A stretch of DNA of 5,521 nucleotides, taken from positions 1 to 5,521 of the forward strand of contig QNCE01000082.1 in the NCBI GenBank assembly GCA_003644405.1. The letters are read 5' to 3'. Both the position numbers and the translations under genes were made by a program. Below, in pieces: positions 4,206-5,521 of the stretch. The notes below the pieces were generated by a model that was not told where the DNA came from, did not search any database, and saw only the letters and a list, made by a program, of their open reading frames with translations. The DNA comes from Candidatus Omnitrophota bacterium (GTDB lineage: Bacteria; Omnitrophota; Gorgyraeia; Duberdicusellales; 4484-171). How positions within the stretch are numbered: position 1 is the stretch's first letter; each line of letters begins with the position of its first letter.

Positions 4206-4693
4206 ATGACTCCTAAAACTAAGATGGAATACTTAGAAAGTATTTATTTACGCTATAAAAAAGCTTCTGAGAAAGAAAAAATCTATTATCCTTACTGAGT
4301 TCTGCTTAAATTGCAACTACCACAGAAAACATGCTATAAGACTTCTTAATAACTTCAAACGCTTCGCCAAACCTAAACCTAAGAAACGAGGTAAACCTTC
4401 CAAATATAATAAACCTTCTGTAATAGAACCTTTAAAGCGTATCTGGGAGGTGTGTTAATTCAAATTAAAGATGTAGAGAATAGTTTACCCTTTCCTCTAC
4501 TTGGTTTTGATACTGATAATGGTAGCGAATTCTTAAACTGGCATCTGTTTAGACATTTTACCCCGAACCCCGCCCTTTCCTTGAAAGGGCGGGGTTCGGG
4601 GTTTACCCAGAGAAAGAACCCTGTTCAGTTTACTAAAAAGCCCTCTATCAAAAGCAAGACAACTGCCATATAGAGCAGAAAAACTGGACACAG
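4206..4693 (+). pseudogene. Broken IS transposase (DDE, integrase core)
   Basis: The reading starts at ATG 4206 (MTPKTKMEYLESIYLRYKKA) and stops at TGA 4296-4298 after a +1 shift at the A6 run 4276-4281. The shifted frame continues with TEFCLNCNYHRKHAIRLLNN, then KPKKRGKPSKY and PLKRIW, to TAA 4456-4458. About there most of the catalytic core is missing by deletion, including the first catalytic Asp. The frame resumes with LPFPLLGFDTDNGSEF (second Asp within DNGSEF) and NWHLFRHFT, is interrupted by a 45-bp in-frame palindrome insertion (4561-4605), and resumes as QRKNPVQFT. A one-base loss near the A5 run 4635-4639 shifts it again. The last readable part is YQKQDNCHIEQKNWTQ, with the third acidic residue in HIEQ, ending near 4693. 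Only about half of a usual transposase of this kind remains, and it is certainly inactive. Confidence 0.85.
4557..4608. repeat. GC-rich palindromic mini-element inserted in the transposase, with direct-repeat flanks
   Basis: CCCCGAACCCCGCCCTTTC (4561-4579) and GAAAGGGCGGGGTTCGGGG (4583-4601) are perfect 19-bp arms around a 3-nt loop, with A4560-T4602 as a 20th pair. TTTACCC occurs on both sides (4557-4563 and 4602-4608). Removing one repeat copy plus the palindrome (45 bp) restores CAT TTT ACC CAG and the continuous reading NWHLFRHFTQRKNPVQF, as expected for this transposase family. The element is therefore a true insertion. It is either a 41-bp palindrome with a TTTA duplication or a 38-bp unit with a 7-bp duplication. 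It is far richer in G+C than its host sequence and resembles REP-like dispersed palindromes. Confidence 0.85.
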
Positions 4694-4708
4694 ATTAATA
4701 TAACTTAC

Positions 4709-5518
4709 TCAATCAAAATAATCTTTACTCTTAAGTTGTAGAAACCTCCTTTCCTCCTTGGTAAGACTACCTATTCCATATTTAGCTATTTTATCTAAGA
4801 TACGATCAACTTCCTTTTTCATCTTATCTTGAGATATTCTTTTCTTATGTCCTTTTCTTTTTATCAACCACTCCTTAAGAAGAAAAAGAGAGTGAAAGAA
4901 TTTAAAAAATAATAGTTCTCTTTTTAAATAAATGTATCCAAAAAGGGCTCCTCCTAAGTGAGCAAAGTAAGCGATACCACTTCCGGGAGAAGAGAGAGCT
5001 CCTAAAAGGTTGATTCCTCCTAACACCAAAATAGCATGTTTCATCTTCATAGGAAAGAAAAAGAATAATAAAATCGTGCTCTCAGGATACATCACTGCGT
5101 AAGCTACTAAAACCCCAAAGATTGCTCCGGAAGCGCCAATTACCACCGCATGAGAACTCCCGGAAAAAAGAAAACTGCATAAACCTGCACCTATACCAGT
5201 AAAAAAGTAGTAGAATAAAAACCTCTTTCTTCCCCAGGCACTTTCTACAGTAGGAGCAAAAAACCACAACATCAACATATTTATGGCAAGATGCATAACC
5301 CCCACATGGACAAACATATAAGTAAAGAATTGCCACAACATAAACTTAGAAAGTACCAAACTAGGTACTAAGCCTAATAGGGAAACCCAGGGAAGGTTAG
5401 GAATAATATGAATAATGAGAAATACTCCTACATTGATGCCAATAAGAAGGGGAACAACTTTTACTCTAGAGAAATTATGAAAGAGAATTGGAGAATAGAA
5501 TGATAAGTTATTTCTCAT
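4709..5518 (-). CDS. Rhomboid-family intramembrane serine protease
   Basis: The product has 269 residues. It is an integral membrane protein with about six transmembrane helices between residues 20 and 200, the rhomboid core. FFTYMFVHVGVMHLAINMLMLWFF (64-87) contains the conserved HxxxxHxxxN pattern (His71, His76, Asn80). GASGAIFG (128-135) holds the catalytic serine Ser130, and FAHLGGALFGYIY (185-197) holds the partner His187; both active-site residues are present, so it should be active. It cleaves membrane-anchored substrates, unknown here. The cytoplasmic tail (about 220-269) is basic and then ends in RILDKIAKYGIGSLTKEERRFL (239-260), a short helical segment found at the C-terminus of many bacterial rhomboids. 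An in-frame TAG directly precedes the ATG at 5518, so the N-terminus is complete although the promoter lies outside the window. The stop codon is TGA. Downstream the transcript runs into the antisense strand of the IS remnant, and I see no standard terminator. Confidence 0.94.
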   Translation of the reverse strand: MRNNLSFYSPILFHNFSRVKVVPLLIGINVGVFLIIHIIPNLPWVSLLGLVPSLVLSKFMLWQFFTYMFVHVGVMHLAINMLMLWFFAPTVESAWGRKRFLFYYFFTGIGAGLCSFLFSGSSHAVVIGASGAIFGVLVAYAVMYPESTILLFFFFPMKMKHAILVLGGINLLGALSSPGSGIAYFAHLGGALFGYIYLKRELLFFKFFHSLFLLKEWLIKRKGHKKRISQDKMKKEVDRILDKIAKYGIGSLTKEERRFLQLKSKDYFD

Positions 5519-5521
5519 CTA

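Larger units (their letters stand above)
4110..4697 (+). mobile_element. Decayed insertion sequence with integrase-core (DDE) transposase
   Basis: A left-end region with direct repeats (4110-4175), a hairpin at the transposase start (4181-4203) and a broken transposase frame (4206-4693) together mark an insertion-sequence remnant. It lies on the plus strand, opposite to all host genes, filling the gap between rhomboid and yqeY. The exact left boundary is not visible; the right end is lost, because the similarity stops about 16 bp before the rhomboid stop codon and no matching terminal repeat is seen. The family resembles rve-type transposases often listed as ISNCY or integrase catalytic region; that assignment comes from motif memory, not a search. 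Confidence 0.75.

Noticed and set aside
4560..4602. Palindrome as an intrinsic terminator for the rhomboid gene or the IS
   Set aside because: Neither strand has a real T-run after the stem (only GTTTACC or GTAAAAT), and the insertion evidence explains it better.
4452..4673. Plus-strand ORF as a stand-alone small gene
   Set aside because: Its start at GTG 4452 lies at a deletion junction; its content is a middle piece of the broken transposase plus the 15-residue palindrome insertion, so it is part of a pseudogene.
5082..5336. Minus-strand ORF of 84 codons inside the rhomboid gene
   Set aside because: It is another frame of a well-supported rhomboid coding region, with Cys/Phe/Ser-rich composition typical of an out-of-frame reading.
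1..5521. CRISPR array, tRNA or rRNA genes
   Set aside because: No regularly spaced direct repeats with unique spacers, no tRNA T-loop/acceptor pattern and no rRNA segment were recognised on either strand.

Overview
This is an AT-rich stretch (by eye well under 40% GC) of a bacterial chromosome. Every intact gene lies on the minus strand, so the order of transcription runs from the right edge to the left: rhomboid-family protease, decayed insertion sequence, YqeY/GatB-like protein, secreted SlyD-like FKBP prolyl isomerase, small RRM RNA-binding protein, membrane sensor histidine kinase, a gene-free structured region, and an interrupted ORF at the left edge. The lineage cannot be fixed from this window. 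The mix of a stand-alone RRM protein, a secreted SlyD-like FKBP and an orphan Cache-type kinase, with AT-rich spacers, would suit an uncultured environmental bacterium; a diderm such as Omnitrophota or a relative is only a guess.

Right half (4055-5521). The rhomboid protease is complete, since an in-frame TAG directly precedes its ATG. Between its 3' end and yqeY sits a plus-strand remnant of a DDE/integrase-core insertion sequence. It carries two frameshifts, a large internal deletion and a truncated 3' end. It has also been invaded by a near-perfect GC-rich palindrome that added exactly 45 bp (15 codons) and is flanked by a TTTACCC direct repeat. This is a readable record of successive events: IS arrival, decay, and insertion of a palindromic mini-element.

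Middle (2513-4090). yqeY has a strong extended -10 promoter placed so that transcription would begin at the ATG itself, which predicts a leaderless mRNA and a start 12 codons inside the longest ORF. Just after yqeY lies a near-consensus promoter (TTGACA-16-TATAGT), followed by an intrinsic terminator that lies before, not after, the FKBP gene. The 5' arm of that terminator can instead fold into a GNRA-capped hairpin. This is a promoter, antiterminator, terminator, gene layout, and the FKBP gene is a candidate for transcription attenuation. The RRM gene follows with a very strong Shine-Dalgarno sequence and, 70 nt upstream, a second Shine-Dalgarno with a start-stop mini-ORF.

Left part (1-2512). 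The orphan sensor kinase has its own extended -10 promoter and a roughly 115-nt leader with a hairpin. No response regulator is visible. Downstream of it, positions 393-548 hold nested and mutually exclusive pairings in a locally GC-richer patch; this could be a structured RNA or a small palindromic element. The far left has one minus-strand frame interrupted by a single TAA and cut by the window edge.

The genes do not form an obvious pathway. Their shared theme is protein and RNA housekeeping (prolyl isomerase, RRM protein, YqeY, rhomboid), and the promoters seen suggest mostly separate transcription units rather than one operon. I found no novel multi-gene system. The most interesting signals are the FKBP attenuator-like leader, the 45-bp palindrome insertion and the 393-548 structured region.
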